Shown one piece after another: positions 36,246 through 48,200 of a stretch of DNA of 64,000 bases; position 1 is the first letter of the stretch; every line of letters starts with the position of its first letter. The stretch is from assembly GCF_022458985.1 (NCBI RefSeq), contig NC_061771.1, positions 31,139,764 to 31,203,763 of the forward strand. Direction: 5' to 3'. A program made the translations under genes and the position numbers. The notes beneath the pieces are model-generated. The model had not been told where the DNA came from and made no database searches. It saw only the letters and a program-made list of their open reading frames with translations. Origin of the DNA: Mugil cephalus. Its lineage: Eukaryota > Chordata > Actinopteri > Mugiliformes > Mugilidae.

Positions 36246-36446
36246 CAATAATCTTTCTTTTTATATATTACTATTCTAAGAAGAACTAATGTTCATCTCA
36301 CAAGTCACAAGACCATAAACTGTGAAGAGTCTTAGCTGTCTCCAGCAATTCTGGCATCCGTCCAGCTAGACACTCTTATTTATAAAACAGACAGGACAGG
36401 AGTTTAAAGTCAGTCGGACACGACGGAAAATTCCACTTTTACTAAA

Positions 36447-36600
36447 TACAATTTGGGGTGGAGCCACAACATTGATGCCCCGCCCACACTCCCTCCAGAC
36501 TCACTCTCATTTTTGTTTAATTAGTACTACGCTCTGCTTTACCTCCACCAGTTATAAGGAAATATTGGATTATACCCTGAAATCTTGGGACATTTTCAGA
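36447..36600. mobile_element. Family B fragment downstream of kif16b
   Basis: It contains GGGTGGAGCCACAACATTGATG, CCGCCCACACTCCCTCCAGAC and ACCTCCACCAGTTATAAGGAA, matching the middle of the copy at 18168. Neither terminal repeat is preserved. Confidence 0.7.
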
Positions 36601-37604
36601 CCCGGGTTGACTCGCCTTGGGCAGACTTTAACATCGGCAAAAGTCCCTAATACGTCATCGCGTACATTGCAGACAACTTTGCAGTTTGTTGATGACCTGA
36701 AAATGAACCGGTCGAACCCCTGCTCCTTCAAAAAGCTGCTGGTATCAGAATAAATCACTGTGTCCAGCACAGAGCCCGACATCTGCCGCCAAATCTCCTC
36801 TTTTCCTCGATTGCCATGATTGTTAAAAAAAGTGTGGGAGATCGCTATGTGAGCTGTATGTTCGCACAGTCGATGTTCACCTATGAGCTCCCATTAACGA
36901 TCGTGTAACAACACATTTGGTTTGTTAGAAAAAAAAAGAAAAAAAATTTGAAGGGGTGGCGGCTAGGATTTATAAATGTCCTAAATGAATGTAGAAGAAA
37001 CACTGATGTTAGCATTCGTCTGTTAGCATCCGTGTTAGCATTAGTTGTTCATGTTTTTCTACATTTAAAGTAAAGTGAATGAACCAGAACTTTTCAGACG
37101 GTGTCGGCTGTTTCAGGAATACATTGTAAGTATGCTGTTCGTTAGCTTAGCATGAAGCTGTCTGGGACACATTTTTCAAAAAAAAAAAAAAAGTCAGAGA
37201 AAAACACAGAGTAGGTTTTTGTTTATTTTTATCTGGATTCGTTCAACTATGACACTAAGAAACCTTTTCTGTTCAACACCTCATGAGAATATAGATGTTT
37301 GATGCACTGTGGCTCAATCAGTTCAATTTAAAGCACTTACACAAACAGTTGTCGTTTTTGTTTGTTTTGTCTCTTTGCCGTCATAATGTGTAACAAATGA
37401 TGACCAAAAAGCAGCAACAATGATAGTCAAAGTTTTCCTGAGCGCCTCTTAGACTCTTTTCCCCTGATCGCTGGTGATCACTCACACTCACAGAACCCGG
37501 GTTACATTAGTAACTTGTGTTTTTCGCTACTTCTAAAACACATGATTCTCAGCAGCAGGACGATTAAAGAGTCCTCACGTGGACTCGTTGTGAAGCCGTC
37601 GGTC
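36600..37604. other. Intergenic region between kif16b and drc4
   Basis: I see no gene. The drc4 3' UTR probably occupies the right part, with a minus-strand AATAAA near 37219. Short frames around 36570-36782 derive from the repeat and its flank. Confidence 0.5.
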
Positions 37605-40600
37605 TTAGGGGGGCGTCGCTGAGTTCAGGATCTGCTCCGAGGGTCTGAAGTGGTGCAGAGGGGCCCCCGTAGACTTCAGCCTCTCCTTACAGGTGTGCAG
37701 CATCCTGTCGTACTCCTGCAAACATCGGGACATCCACGCTGAGCTGCAGCGACGTGACCCAGAGCTCCAGAAACTACGGTGGGACAACTCACCTCACGCT
37801 GTCTGGCCACGTCCTCCTGTAAGACGGCGATGGTCCTCTGCTTAGACTCCAGGATCTCCTGCAAGGACAGGAAACCAGGGCAAGACCGGTTTCAGGTTCC
37901 TTCAGCTCAGTTACCAGTAGTTCATGCTGCTTGTTGCCAGTTTTAGTCATATTTCTACCTTATTTATCTTATTTTATTTAGTCTCTGTTTACTAGTGTCT
38001 ATACTATAGTTACTTAGTATCTATATATTATAGTTATTTTTATTATTATATTATATATTATATATGTTATTATATATCTCTTATCAAAGCTGAGTTTCTA
38101 TCACAAAAGTCAGAATGAATTTAAGTTTTGTTTTTTCTTGAAGAACCAAAGTTGACACACAGTTAAAAGTAAGAAGTTGTTGTGTTTGTCTGAATTTATT
38201 TTGGTATCTGATGCCTTCAGAGGAAACTGAGGACGGATCTCGTCTGGATAACACAACAGCTTCCAGCTCAAATTGCATCTAAAAATGACCAAACCTGAGT
38301 TTATTGTACCTTTTTTTTTCTAAGTGAATAAACAGGCGTTTCCAAACTGTGTCGTATGGACACGTTTGAATGAAAAGGCCACAACTTTTAAATGCTTTAA
38401 CACACAGTCCTAATGTTGGGCTCCACTGAAAGGTGACACTCAGGGAGAATTATATTTTATAACTATTAGATCAACTGACACAGAGTTAGTGAAGTTAAAT
38501 TTGAACTTATGCACAGACGTCCAGCTCCTTTAGCGCTGATCTGATCTAAGACACCGGCTCAGTCTGTGGATGAAAGACCAGACCAGAGGCTTCTCATTCT
38601 CATTGTCTCCTGAGGTTTTGTTGACGGGACAAAGCAGCTCTGCATTGGTTCAATGAGGAGTCGAGTTCAGCGGCCATTTAAAAATGAAACAACAGCAAAA
38701 TTCACGTGTATTTTTTTGATAAAATACGAAGGTTGCGACGTATCTCCCGTTGAAGCAGCTCTTTGTGGATTTTTATGGAACTGAAAGTAGTTGTTGGACT
38801 GAAAACACAACTGAAATGAACAGTTTGGAGCCTTATTGATACAAACGGAGCATTTTGACCTGGATAATATTGATTGTTGGATCGACGTGAGGATTTTCTG
38901 GTTTCTCCTTTTTCCTGTTTTGAACACAACGTGTTGGTTTAATCCTGTAAAGGATTTTATCAGTGAAATCAGGAGACAATGAGCGTTTACTCAAACACAG
39001 CTCGTGCTCATATTTGTTAAGGGGTTGGGTCTTAATTTGACTAAATATATCAAACAATATCAACTCTTAATATTTCTGGAGACCTTGTGGATTCTACGTT
39101 TATCACCATCATCAACTCTGAGGGGAAACTCAACCAAACAAAACAACAAAACAAGCTCCATCCTCTTCCCCGACTCTACGCCCTGAGTTCAGTTCTCTCT
39201 GATCCTCCTCTGAGGATCTGCAAATAGTTCGTAACCTGTTAAGAACGAACCCGCTCGCTGCTCTGCGCTGTGAGCTGCTGTTAAACTCGTGTCGTTTTTA
39301 TTATGCTGGTTATTAGACGTGAGAGTCTGACCTCCAGCCTGTTGGAGGCGCTGCTGCCCAGCGCCGGGTCGACGTTGGAGGCGGAGAGCGCGGCGCAGAG
39401 CTGAGCCTCCTTCCTCTCCAGCGTCTGGCTCAGAGCCTCCATCTTCCGCTCCAGCACCAGCTCCTTCATGCTGCTCCTCTGCTGGACGTCCAAGATGGCG
39501 TCCGTCTGCCTCCTCAGCAGCTCGTCGCGCTCACGCTCCATCTGAGCCGCACGGACACACAACACACACAGACACAATGAACACAGCGTGTGGTGTAGCA
39601 CAAACAGTGGCAACAGCCAAACCACCACTACACAATCATTACAGTTTTCACAGTACGACAACAGCAACATGTGTCACACAGCAGCAACCATCACGTCTGT
39701 AACATTTACGGGGAATGTTTGTTGTGTTGTTATACGTTGTGTTGTTATGTGTTGTGTTGTTATACGTTGTGTTATTATACGTTGTGTTGTTATATGTTGT
39801 GTTGTTATACGTTGTGTTGTTATACGTTGTGTTGTTATGTGTTGTGTTGTTATATGTTGTGTTGTTATACGTTGTGTTGTTATACGTTGTTTTGTTATAC
39901 GTTGTGTTGTTATACGTTGTGTTGTCATAGTGTGTGTATGTGTTGTGTGTTATAGTTGTGTTATTATACGTGTGTTGTATGTGTTGTGTGTAGGTTGTGT
40001 ATCATGTTGTGTTTTAAGTTGTGTTACGTGTGTTGTCATACGTGTTTGTTATACGTGGTTATACGTTGTGTTGTTATACGTTGTGTTATTATACGTTGTG
40101 TTGTCATATGTTGTGTTGTTATGTGTTGTGTTGTTATACGTGTGTGTATACGTTGTGTGTTATGTGTTGTGTGATAGTTGTGTTATCATATGTTGTGTGT
40201 TTAGTGTGTTGTTTAGTGGTGTTATACGTGTTTGTATCTTAGTTGTAACGTTTGTGTAACGTGGTTGTCATATGTTGGTTGTTATGTGTGTGTTGTAATG
40301 TTGTGTTAATATGTTGTGTGTTTCGTTGTGTATAGTGTGTTATTATACGTTGTGTGTTATAGTGTTGTTATACGTGTTGTATAGTGTGTTATTATGTGTC
40401 ATATTTGTTGTAACGTTGTGTTGTTATACGTTGTGTGTATAGTTGTGTTGTCAATGTTGTGTGTTATGTGTGTTATACGTTGGTGTTATACGTGTTTTGT
40501 ATGTGTGTTATACTTGTGTATTATGTGTGTATAGTGTGTGTTAATGTTGTGGTATTATACGTTGTTGTATACGTTGTGTGTTATAAGTGTGTGTTATGGT

Positions 40601-43600
40601 GTGTTGATAGTTGTGTTTTATGTTGTTTGTAAGTGTTTTGTATACGTTTGTATGTTGTGTTGTCATGCGTTGTGTTGTTATTTTTAGGGGCGGAGGATGA
40701 TGCTCCAGGTCTCAGGAAGTGTTTGTCTGCCAAGTTATTGTTTCTTATTATCATTTGTTGGAGAATAATTCTTTTTGTTTCACCAAAGCTCCCGATTTTC
40801 TCTAGTGAGGAGGTGGTGGTGGAGGAGGTGGAGGAGGAGGAGAAGAAGGAGGAGGTGGAGGAGAAGGAGGAGGTGGAGGAGGAAGAGGAGGAGGAGAAGA
40901 AGGAGGAGGTGGAGGTGGAGGAGAAGGAGGAGGAGAAGGAGGAGGTGGAGGAGAAGGAGGAGGTGGAGGAGGAGGAGAAGAAGGAGGAGGTGGAGGAGAA
41001 GGAGATGGGAGGAGGTGAGGTAGTGAAAGGGAGGGAGGAGTGTGGAGAAGGGTGGAGAGGAAGGACAAGAGGAGAGGAGGTGGTGGAGAGTGAAGAGGAA
41101 AGAGGAGGTGGAGGAAAGGAGGAGGAGAAGGGTGAGGAGAAAGGTGGAGTGGGAAAGGAGTAAAGGTGGAGGTGGAGATGGAGCAGAGGAGGAGGCCGGG
41201 GTGGGGTGGTAGGAGGAGTTGAGGTGAGGTGAAGGGAGGAGCAGGAGGGACGGGAAAGGAAGGGAGGGGGGAGAGGAGGAGGAGGAGGTTAAGGAGAGAG
41301 GAGGAGTCATGTAGAGTTGAGGTGGAGGAGGAGGGGAGGAGCTGAGAGGGTATATGTGGCTGTCTTGTTGAAGGCGTCCAGCAGCAGCTCCTGCTCCACC
41401 GTCAGGTCTCTGAGCTCCTTCTCAATCAGCTTCACCTGAGCTCGACTCACCTGTCGACACCAAATCAGATGCAACAAAACTACATGAAATAAAGGCTCAA
41501 GGAGTCAAACACACACAGGACAAAACAATACGAGAAAGAAATATATAAAGAATAAAAGCAGCCACAGTTTAACAGGTAAAAACAGCCTCAATGTTCATGT
41601 CATTCATTTATTTGGGACAGTTCACATTAACCAGCATCTGTTATATAGCAACAATGCTAATTAGCATCCTGACATTCTGGTCACATGACACTAAAACCTC
41701 CTCCTCTGTTCATTCATTCTAACCAACCAACCAGTGTGTGTGGTGATTTTTTCCCTGCGGTCCGTGAACTCACCACGGCCCGCGCCTTGGCCTCCTCGTG
41801 CTCCTGGAGGCGTCTCTGGAGTCGGGGCAGCTGGAGCCGAGCCTCGTTCAGAGCCTCCGTCAGACGCTGGTTCTCCTTCTGGGCGGCCGACAGCTCCTTC
41901 TCCGCTCGGCTCTGACGCTTCTGGGCCTCGGCCAGCTCCTCCTGCCGGGACCGGGACCGGGACCGGGACCGGGACCAGGACCAGGACCAGGACCGGTGAG
42001 ATGAGGAGTCGTTCAGAGCCTTTAAATGTTTTAACCTGCAGCTTTAGACCAGGACACGTCTCCACCTCTCACCTTCAGCAGCTTCTGGTCCGACATCAGT
42101 TTGGCCTGAACTCCGGAGAAATACTCCTCGGCTCCTCGCAGAGCTCGGTCCTGATCCTCCACCAGAGCCTCCACGCGACTCCTCATCCTCTCCTCCACCT
42201 CCTCCACCTCCAGCCTGCGCCTCCTCTCCCCGGCCTCCTGGAGGGACTGGAGCTGCTGCTGGGACCGGACCTCCATCTCTACGGGGGGGAGGAGGAGGAG
42301 GGGGGGGAGGAGGAGAGGGGGGAGGAGTCAGTGGCTGTTTGACTCCTCGTATAAAACGTGGGTGGTGTGATCACCTGTGATCCTGCTCTGGTACTGGTTG
42401 GTCAGCTCCATCAGCTCCACCTGGTGTTTCTGGGACAGACAGACGATGCGTTCAGGGGCACGAACCAAATGTCGGACATTAGCCTCATTCACACAGGACT
42501 CGTTCTACCCAGAGCCGTATATTAGAGCGAGTCTGTCCAACTAATGAATGGAGCTGAGCTGTCCCTCTATGCTGATTGGCTCTGAGCTGGTCACGTGTTT
42601 CATGGGCGCCATGTTGGATACATCTGACCAATATTCACCCACAGAGAAGTGACAATAACAGAGAATAAAGTTGGATTAAAAGTTAAAATATGCCACAGTG
42701 CTCAGCCTACGGCTCCAGCACAGGATCAGGAAAACACGGAGGAAACTCAAAATCAGAGAAAGTTATGGAGCAGAAGATTAAAAGGAAGAACTGGATGTCA
42801 ACTGGTTTCTCCCTATTATGTGATGAGGTAAATGTCAATGTCTCTGTTTGACGTTTGTTCGGATTTTATATAGAAAAATAAAGTCACACCATCATTAATG
42901 TGTCCTTGATCTCAAAAACACCCAACACCACTTTACACATGAATAAAGTTTGAAGTTAGCCTAGCCTTATGCTAACCTCATGCTAACCTTATGCTAACTA
43001 GTTATCTAGACTAAAGGCTTAGAAAAATAGCAGCTAGCGTCATATAAACTGTGAAACCATGTGTTCATGTCATTTATGTCCATGTAGACAAAAACATTTA
43101 ACTTTAACTTTACCTCGGTTACTACTAAGTTATTATGGCTAACGTGCTAATGCTATAATGATATTACTAAATAACAGTAGTTTAATTTTCACTATTTCTG
43201 AGTATTTATAATTTTTCTGAGTAATTTGAACCTTTTAATTATGATGGATGAACACGGAGACTGAGGAGAAGGTAAACACAGCTCCTACAAAGCATTTTAC
43301 AGGTTTATTTAAGATATTTAAAGGAAGTAAACGCTGGGATATTTAAGTGAGGACCTTTTACATGTTGACAGATTTTGGCAATTACATTTATAGGCCCGTT
43401 AATGGTGAAAATAGTGAAAATAAGACATTTATTTTAACATCCTCCCCATAGAGTTAAACTGTAGAATCTAACCTCTGATGTAGCAAACATGGCGCCCGTG
43501 TCTTGGCTTGACCAGACTCTCTAACATAGTTAAGATGGTCAGTGTCCCGCGGTCAGTGAAGGTCTCACCAGCTTCAGCTCCCTGATGGAGGCGTCGTTGT

Positions 43601-44409
43601 GGAGCTTCTTCTCCCTGAATTCAGACTGAACTCCTCCCAGGTCTCGACGCTGCCTCAGCTCGGACCTCCGGCTCTGGTCCTGGGTCAGCGAGGAGGAGGC
43701 CACCGCCTCCATCTTCACCTGGCAGGAGGAGGCGTGGTGCTCGGCCAGGACGCGCTTCAGCTTCTGTTTGTACACCTGAGGTCACATGACGGGGGGGGGG
43801 GGAGTGAATGATGGATGGATGGATGATGAAGGACGGGCAGGTCGATGACAGGTATGAGTGCAGCTCACCGTGATCTCCACCCGGTGGCGCTCCTCGGCCT
43901 CCTCCCGCTCCCTGCTGCGGTTCCTCAGCTGGGCCTCGGTCTCCTCCAGGTTCCTCTTGGACACCTCCCAGAAGGCCTGGATCTTGTCCCGCTCCAGCTG
44001 GAAGTAGCTGCGCTCCTCCCGCTCCCGGTCCAGCTCCTCTCGGAGGCGGATGATGTGCTCCTCCAGCTGCGGGCCACAGACAAACCGTAACCAGCCTCCG
44101 CACCACACCAGCCGTTAGCACCGGAGCTAGCCGCAGCTCTCACCTGGTCCTTGGACATCTCCTCCGTGGACACGCCGTCCACGACCGAGGATGTCTTCCC
44201 CTTCCCGGACTTCTTGCTCTTCTTCGGCGCCTGGACGCAGTTACCTCCATGTTAGCTCCCCGTTAGCTCCGCATTAGTTCTCCGTTAGCTAGCATGTTAG
44301 CTCAGCGCGGCTGACGGTTAAACGTACTAGGCCGTTCAGCCGGATGCTAAGCTAACATGCTAGTCAGCGACATTTTCTTAAAGTTGTAAAATAAAAGTTT
44401 GCTCACCAT
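37605..44409 (-). CDS. gas8: Dynein regulatory complex subunit 4 (DRC4/GAS8)
   Basis: Eleven coding exons: 44407-44409 (ATG alone), 44144-44230, 43869-44066, 43569-43775, 42375-42429, 42073-42278, 41774-41941, 41361-41450, 39332-39541, 37793-37858 and 37605-37715. Together they give 466 residues (human 478). The N-terminus is [12 protein letters not shown], as in GAS8. The rest is almost all coiled coil with family blocks [64 protein letters not shown] and SNVDPA. The protein is a structural part of the nexin-dynein regulatory complex in motile cilia, linking doublets and controlling dynein. The 41361 junction has no GT donor (a GC at best). The acceptor of the 41941 exon is preceded by a GGTCCC hexamer array. 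Confidence 0.93.
39716..40690. repeat. 15-bp minisatellite (GTTGTGTTGTTATAC) in drc4 intron 8
   Basis: The left half (39720-39930) is nearly perfect 15-bp units. To the right it decays into GTGTTATACGTTGTG fragments with frequent small losses. Because the unit is a multiple of three, every frame stays open and produces Tyr/Val/Leu/Cys-rich artefact ORFs on both strands. Confidence 0.95.
40805..41345. repeat. 540-base almost pure purine tract in drc4 intron 8
   Basis: The plus strand is GGAGGT/GGAGAA/GAAGGAGG repeats with very few pyrimidines other than T in GGT. It abuts the drc4 exon at 41361-41450. Long ORFs here (Glu/Lys/Val or Ser/Pro/Leu rich) are composition artefacts. Confidence 0.95.
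41943..41998. repeat. Hexamer array at a drc4 splice acceptor
   Basis: CCGGGA repeated, changing to CCAGGA, runs straight into the drc4 acceptor at 41942. On the transcribed strand it reads GGTCCC repeats ending GGCAG, in place of an ordinary pyrimidine tract. The intron is only 131 bases. Confidence 0.92.
42508..43535. mobile_element. Probable TIR transposon in drc4 intron 4
   Basis: The left end (ATTAGAGCGAGTCTGTCC ... CATGGGCGCCATGTTGGATACATC) and the right end in reverse (GTTAGAGAGTCTGGTC ... ACGGGCGCCATGTTTGCTACATC) are imperfect inverted copies about 1 kb apart. No transposase fragment is evident. Family unknown to me. Confidence 0.55.
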
Positions 44410-45490
44410 CGTTCTGCGCGGACTCTCAGGGGGATGCGGCGGAGAGAGAAGGGAGCTAGCGAGCTAACTAGCTAGCACAGTGAGGCAGCCGTAAACACGA
44501 GTCGCTGCCATGGCAACAAGGTCACATGATCCACCCTCACGTTGTACATTTCAGGAGCGAAGAAGAAAATCTGGTCATAGTTAAAATGTAAATGTTTTTG
44601 TTTCTTTATTCAAATTACTACATGTTGTATTTGTTTTTATATAGATATAGAATATATCTTATATTTTTTTCCTATGCTTTTCACTTTTGTTTTTTCACTA
44701 AATGAATAAAAGCAACGTACAGAAAAAGAAGGATGTATTTGCAATAATTAATTAAAATATACCACAACTTTTGTTTTTGTGCAGAAACAATAAAATGCAA
44801 GAGGAAGGTTTTCATTTACAGCACTCTTAAGAAGCACAAGTAAACGGAAAGATAAAACAAAGTAAGATTAAAGTAAAAATAAAATATAACGCCTACATAA
44901 AATAGAAAAAAAAAAGGTGTGAAACCCCACTGAGCTGATAAGCATAGTCACTGACATCATCATCCTTTGAATTGGCATAGGGTGGATCTAAAACAACTGA
45001 TTCAGTGTTAAATTCAATACCAATTAAACGTTTTTATTTTATTTAAAGTGTTCAAACATTCTGCACAAGTAATCTGACTCATTTTTTAAACAGCTGATTG
45101 GACAAAACATTTTAAAGATCTTTTTTTTTATTGGCGAGAAAAATGGAAAAGTGACAAAGTGGGAGAAGAGACAAAAGACATAAGATTAGATACGAACATA
45201 AGGAAGGATGCGAATAATTACAAACTAATTCTAAATAGTTTGGACATGATAATAACATTAACATGGTTTTTAAAGATCATAAACGTCAAATAAACTTACA
45301 TTCACGTTTTAAAACAACCTCAAATTCACACTGATTAAACAGAGTTATTACAAAATAAGACGAGGTCTGTAAAAACTACTTAAAATATTCAATTCATATA
45401 AAATATAAACAAACATCAGAAGACTCTAACAAATATCTGGAGATGAATCTAATCACTGTTCTGAACGCAAACATATCTTTGGGTTATTAA
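44410..45490. other. drc4 promoter and AT-rich intergenic sequence
   Basis: The region just above 44409 is moderately CpG-containing with repeated GCTAG/TTAGC motifs, and presumably includes the drc4 5' UTR and promoter. From 44580 to 45490 the DNA is AT-rich and I see nothing definable. Confidence 0.45.
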
Positions 45491-45492
45491 TC

Positions 45493-45903
45493 ACAGACTG
45501 TTTATAAATAAACATATCTCCGCTTCCTCTCATTGGCCACGGTATCAGATGCCCCGCCCACACTTCCTCCAGACTCATACGCTCAGTTAATACTATGCTC
45601 TGATCTACTTCCACCAGTTACACGGAAATGTTGGGTTATACGCTGCACCGGGAGCGGTTGGCATGGCAACGGGTGATTGGCATTATGTCACATCCTGTTA
45701 CTATAGCGTCAAATAACTAAAAGGAAACTGAACCAAAAGGTTGACACTAGATCATTCACCAACGTTATATTAACTACCATCCTATTTAACGAGTTGTATT
45801 GTTTTAGGTTGTCTAAGGTGGAGCTTATGACCTGTACTGCAGCCAGCCACCAGGGGGAGCTCACTTTAAAGGAGGTCTTCCATGTTTCTGTACAGTCTAT
45901 GGC
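45493..45903. mobile_element. Near full-length family B element (MITE) with AGTCTATGG ends
   Basis: The left end CACAGACTGTTTATAAAT and the right end TCTGTACAGTCTATGGC are inverted copies. The interior shares CTCATTGGCC, GATGCCCCGCCCACACTTCC, TCCACCAGTTACACGGAAAT and GCCACCAGGGGGAGCTC with other copies. There is no ORF. It ends about 20 bases from the stop codon of the Ig receptor, so it must form most of that gene's 3' UTR or lie just past it. Confidence 0.82.
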
Positions 45904-45924
45904 CGTGATGGTTTCTCCACCAGA

Positions 45925-47431
45925 TCAATGGTTGGTTCCCGTCTGTAGAGGATTCTGAGCTAGAGAGTAAACACAGTCTCCGTCCTGACCCAGCTTCTCT
46001 CCGATCTCCTCGTAAACCACCTCCACCGCAGCCTCCTCCACGTCGGCTTCTTTCTTGGCTGAGCAGAGTCTGTGGGTCACGACGGCCAACAGGACCAGAG
46101 CAGAACCTATCGCCACGCCGACAAGGATTTTCCACCAGTCGGAGGGTTGTTGGTTCTCTGTGTGGTCTGACTCAGAGTCTGGAACTGGGCTGTCGTCCTC
46201 CACGATGTTGGGATCTGTGGTGACCGTCAGATAAACCTGGTGTTTTCCGTTACACAGATACATCCTGGAATCAGAGGCCTTGACCTGAGAGATCACCAGG
46301 GCGTTGTTGGCGTTGGAGCTGTAGCGACGGTCGCTGCTTTTACTGACACCGTCTTGAAACAGAAGCTCTGGTTTGCCATTATCGTAACGAGTCCATGAGA
46401 CATCTCCCTTCGCATCAGGACAGAGGAGTGTAGCTGTTGATCCCTGATTCACGACCAGCTCTATCACATCTGGTAAAAGACGACAATAAGACGTCAACAA
46501 GAGAATAAATCTGTAAAGGTCTTCTGTCTTTCAGGACATGGTAGAAATTAAAGAACAAACTGTAACTGAGACTCTACGAGCCATTTAATCTTGACTTCAT
46601 TATTTATTTTATGTTCATGATAATATAAGTATTTATATTTGCACTGTTTATTTGAGTGGTTTTTGTAGATGGCGTACATTCTACTGCACAAGATAAGAAG
46701 TCATAGGTGTGCAGATAATTATAATACCTTATCATAATTAAAGGTAAAACCGATAATATAATTATAATACACACGCCTGTGGTAATGTTTCACTTAGCGT
46801 GTCCTGATTAACTCAGATGTCCTAACACGTTCTAGAGCGTTTCTTCAACATTTAGTTCCTGATTAAAACCTGAACTCCACCAGTCATCTAAAACTCACTG
46901 ATATGTAACATAGACCCCTTCACACCTTGCAGAGGGCCGGGACGATACCGAGTAAGTACAGGGCTAGTATCGCCGATACCAATACCGATACCGATTCTTG
47001 AAACTTCACGATCACTGAAAAAACGAATTTTCCCTTTAGTTAGTTGATTATGGTTAAATACAGGACATTGTTTTAGGGAAATATGCCAGTTTTTCTTAAC
47101 TAATTACAATATAAAACAATTTAACAATATAAAAATTAACAATTGTTTTAGGAAAAAGTCATTAATGCACAAATAAGAAAAAGGAACAATGTAACAAAAA
47201 TATAAATATAATGTAAACAATACAACAAACAAGACACCTATGAAACAGATTACTGAATCCCTTTTCCACCTTTTCTGTTATTGACTGAGGATAAATGAGC
47301 CTCTATTCTCCAGATGAACTAAGTTTTAGACAAATGAAGAGTGAATCCTGGGATCTAGGACGGGTTTTCTTACCATTTGAGGCCAAACAGCAGCGTCCAG
47401 CGACGACTAAGACGAGCTTGTAGAGCAGCAT
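45925..47431 (-). CDS. Single Ig V-domain membrane receptor with ITIM-like tail (unassigned)
   Basis: Two coding exons, 47374-47431 and 45925-46469 (GT-AG, phase 1), give 200 residues. Residues 1-17 look like a signal peptide (MLLYKLVLVVAG). Residues 20-102 form a V-type Ig fold: Cys36, Trp45, the DSRMYLC motif and Cys92. An acidic stalk follows, then a TM helix (about 134-150) after a Trp-Trp-Lys boundary, and a 50-residue tail. The tail has VVYEEI (ITIM-like; YEEI is also a classical Src-family SH2 ligand) at Tyr172 and a second tyrosine in CVYSLAQNP. Unusually, Ig domain, stalk, TM and tail all lie in one exon. I do not recognise an orthologue; CD300/pIgR-like or other fish leukocyte receptors are possible. 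The function is inferred only as an immune-type cell-surface receptor. Confidence 0.8.
46925..47330. mobile_element. Probable hAT-type fragment in the Ig receptor intron
   Basis: GCCGATACCAATACCGATACCGATTC resembles the subterminal region of the element at 16190-16545. The rest of the intron is AT-rich. No clear right terminus is visible, so the extent is a guess. Confidence 0.4.
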
Positions 47432-47754
47432 GTCCTCTGCCTGCAGCCGCCGGTCTGAGGCAAAGCTTTAAAGAAGAAGCTACTGTTCTTCAAAAGAGGA
47501 ACTCATGAATGTGGGTGGTTCATATTTTCCAAGAGACAAGTCAATAACAAAGACCCGAAACCGACTTCCCCAATGTTAACTCAGGACTAAATGACAGATA
47601 AGAGTTAGTCAGCTTAAAAATAAAAGTGTTATTAAAGGTTCGGAATTTAATGTTGGAAATAAAAAACACGTGTCTCTGGTTTTAACAACATCTTTATCAC
47701 TCACTGCTGGTTTCACATTTTAACTTCCTGTCTTCACAACTGGTGTTTGAATTA

Positions 47755-48200
47755 AAACGTGTCTCCATTAATGTGTCCACAGACACGACTGGAGGTCTGA
47801 TCTCTGTCTGTGTGTAAATAAGCAGCAGCGCCACCATGTGGTCAGCTGAATATTGTATCAGCTGATGTCTAATGGATCCCCACCTACAACTGGACCAGAA
47901 CCAGGAACACAAGGAAGGAAGGAAGGACTAAAAAATGAAAGAAGGAAGCATCAGAGGAGACTTGGGGAGATGATCCAGATTTAGGAACAAGATAGAAAGT
48001 TGATCAGCCCTGGTCACTAGGTTTTCTTTAATCCACAATGGGACCAGGACTCATTGTGTGTTCACACTGACCAAAGGACTGAGGTCACATGGTCCCAGAC
48101 CACCTCCACATGTGGACTGACACCAGATCAGTGTTCACACCTGGACTCTAGGAACCAGATCAGGACGGACGTTGATGTTCGGTCTGAACGAGGCCAAATA
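47755..48200. mobile_element. Transposon family A copy
   Basis: It contains TGTGTAAATAAGCAGCAGCG, CCACCATGTGGTCAG, ACAACTGGACCAGAACCAGG and, at the right, GGTCTGAACGAGGCC. Each phrase recurs in the copies near 15590-15720, 50545-50650, 58190-58290 and 62740-62895. Non-coding; probably a short DNA transposon. Confidence 0.7.

Noticed and set aside
39588-40259. 223-codon and several shorter ORFs rich in Val, Cys, Tyr on both strands
   Set aside because: Product of a 15-bp minisatellite whose unit is a multiple of three, so all frames stay open.
40633-41310. Glu/Lys/Val-rich and Leu/Ser/Pro-rich ORFs of 176 codons
   Set aside because: Composition artefact of the purine tract in a drc4 intron.
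41734-42342. 202-codon plus-strand ORF rich in Pro and Gly
   Set aside because: Antisense of drc4 exons at 41774-41941 and 42073-42278, which are conserved on the minus strand.
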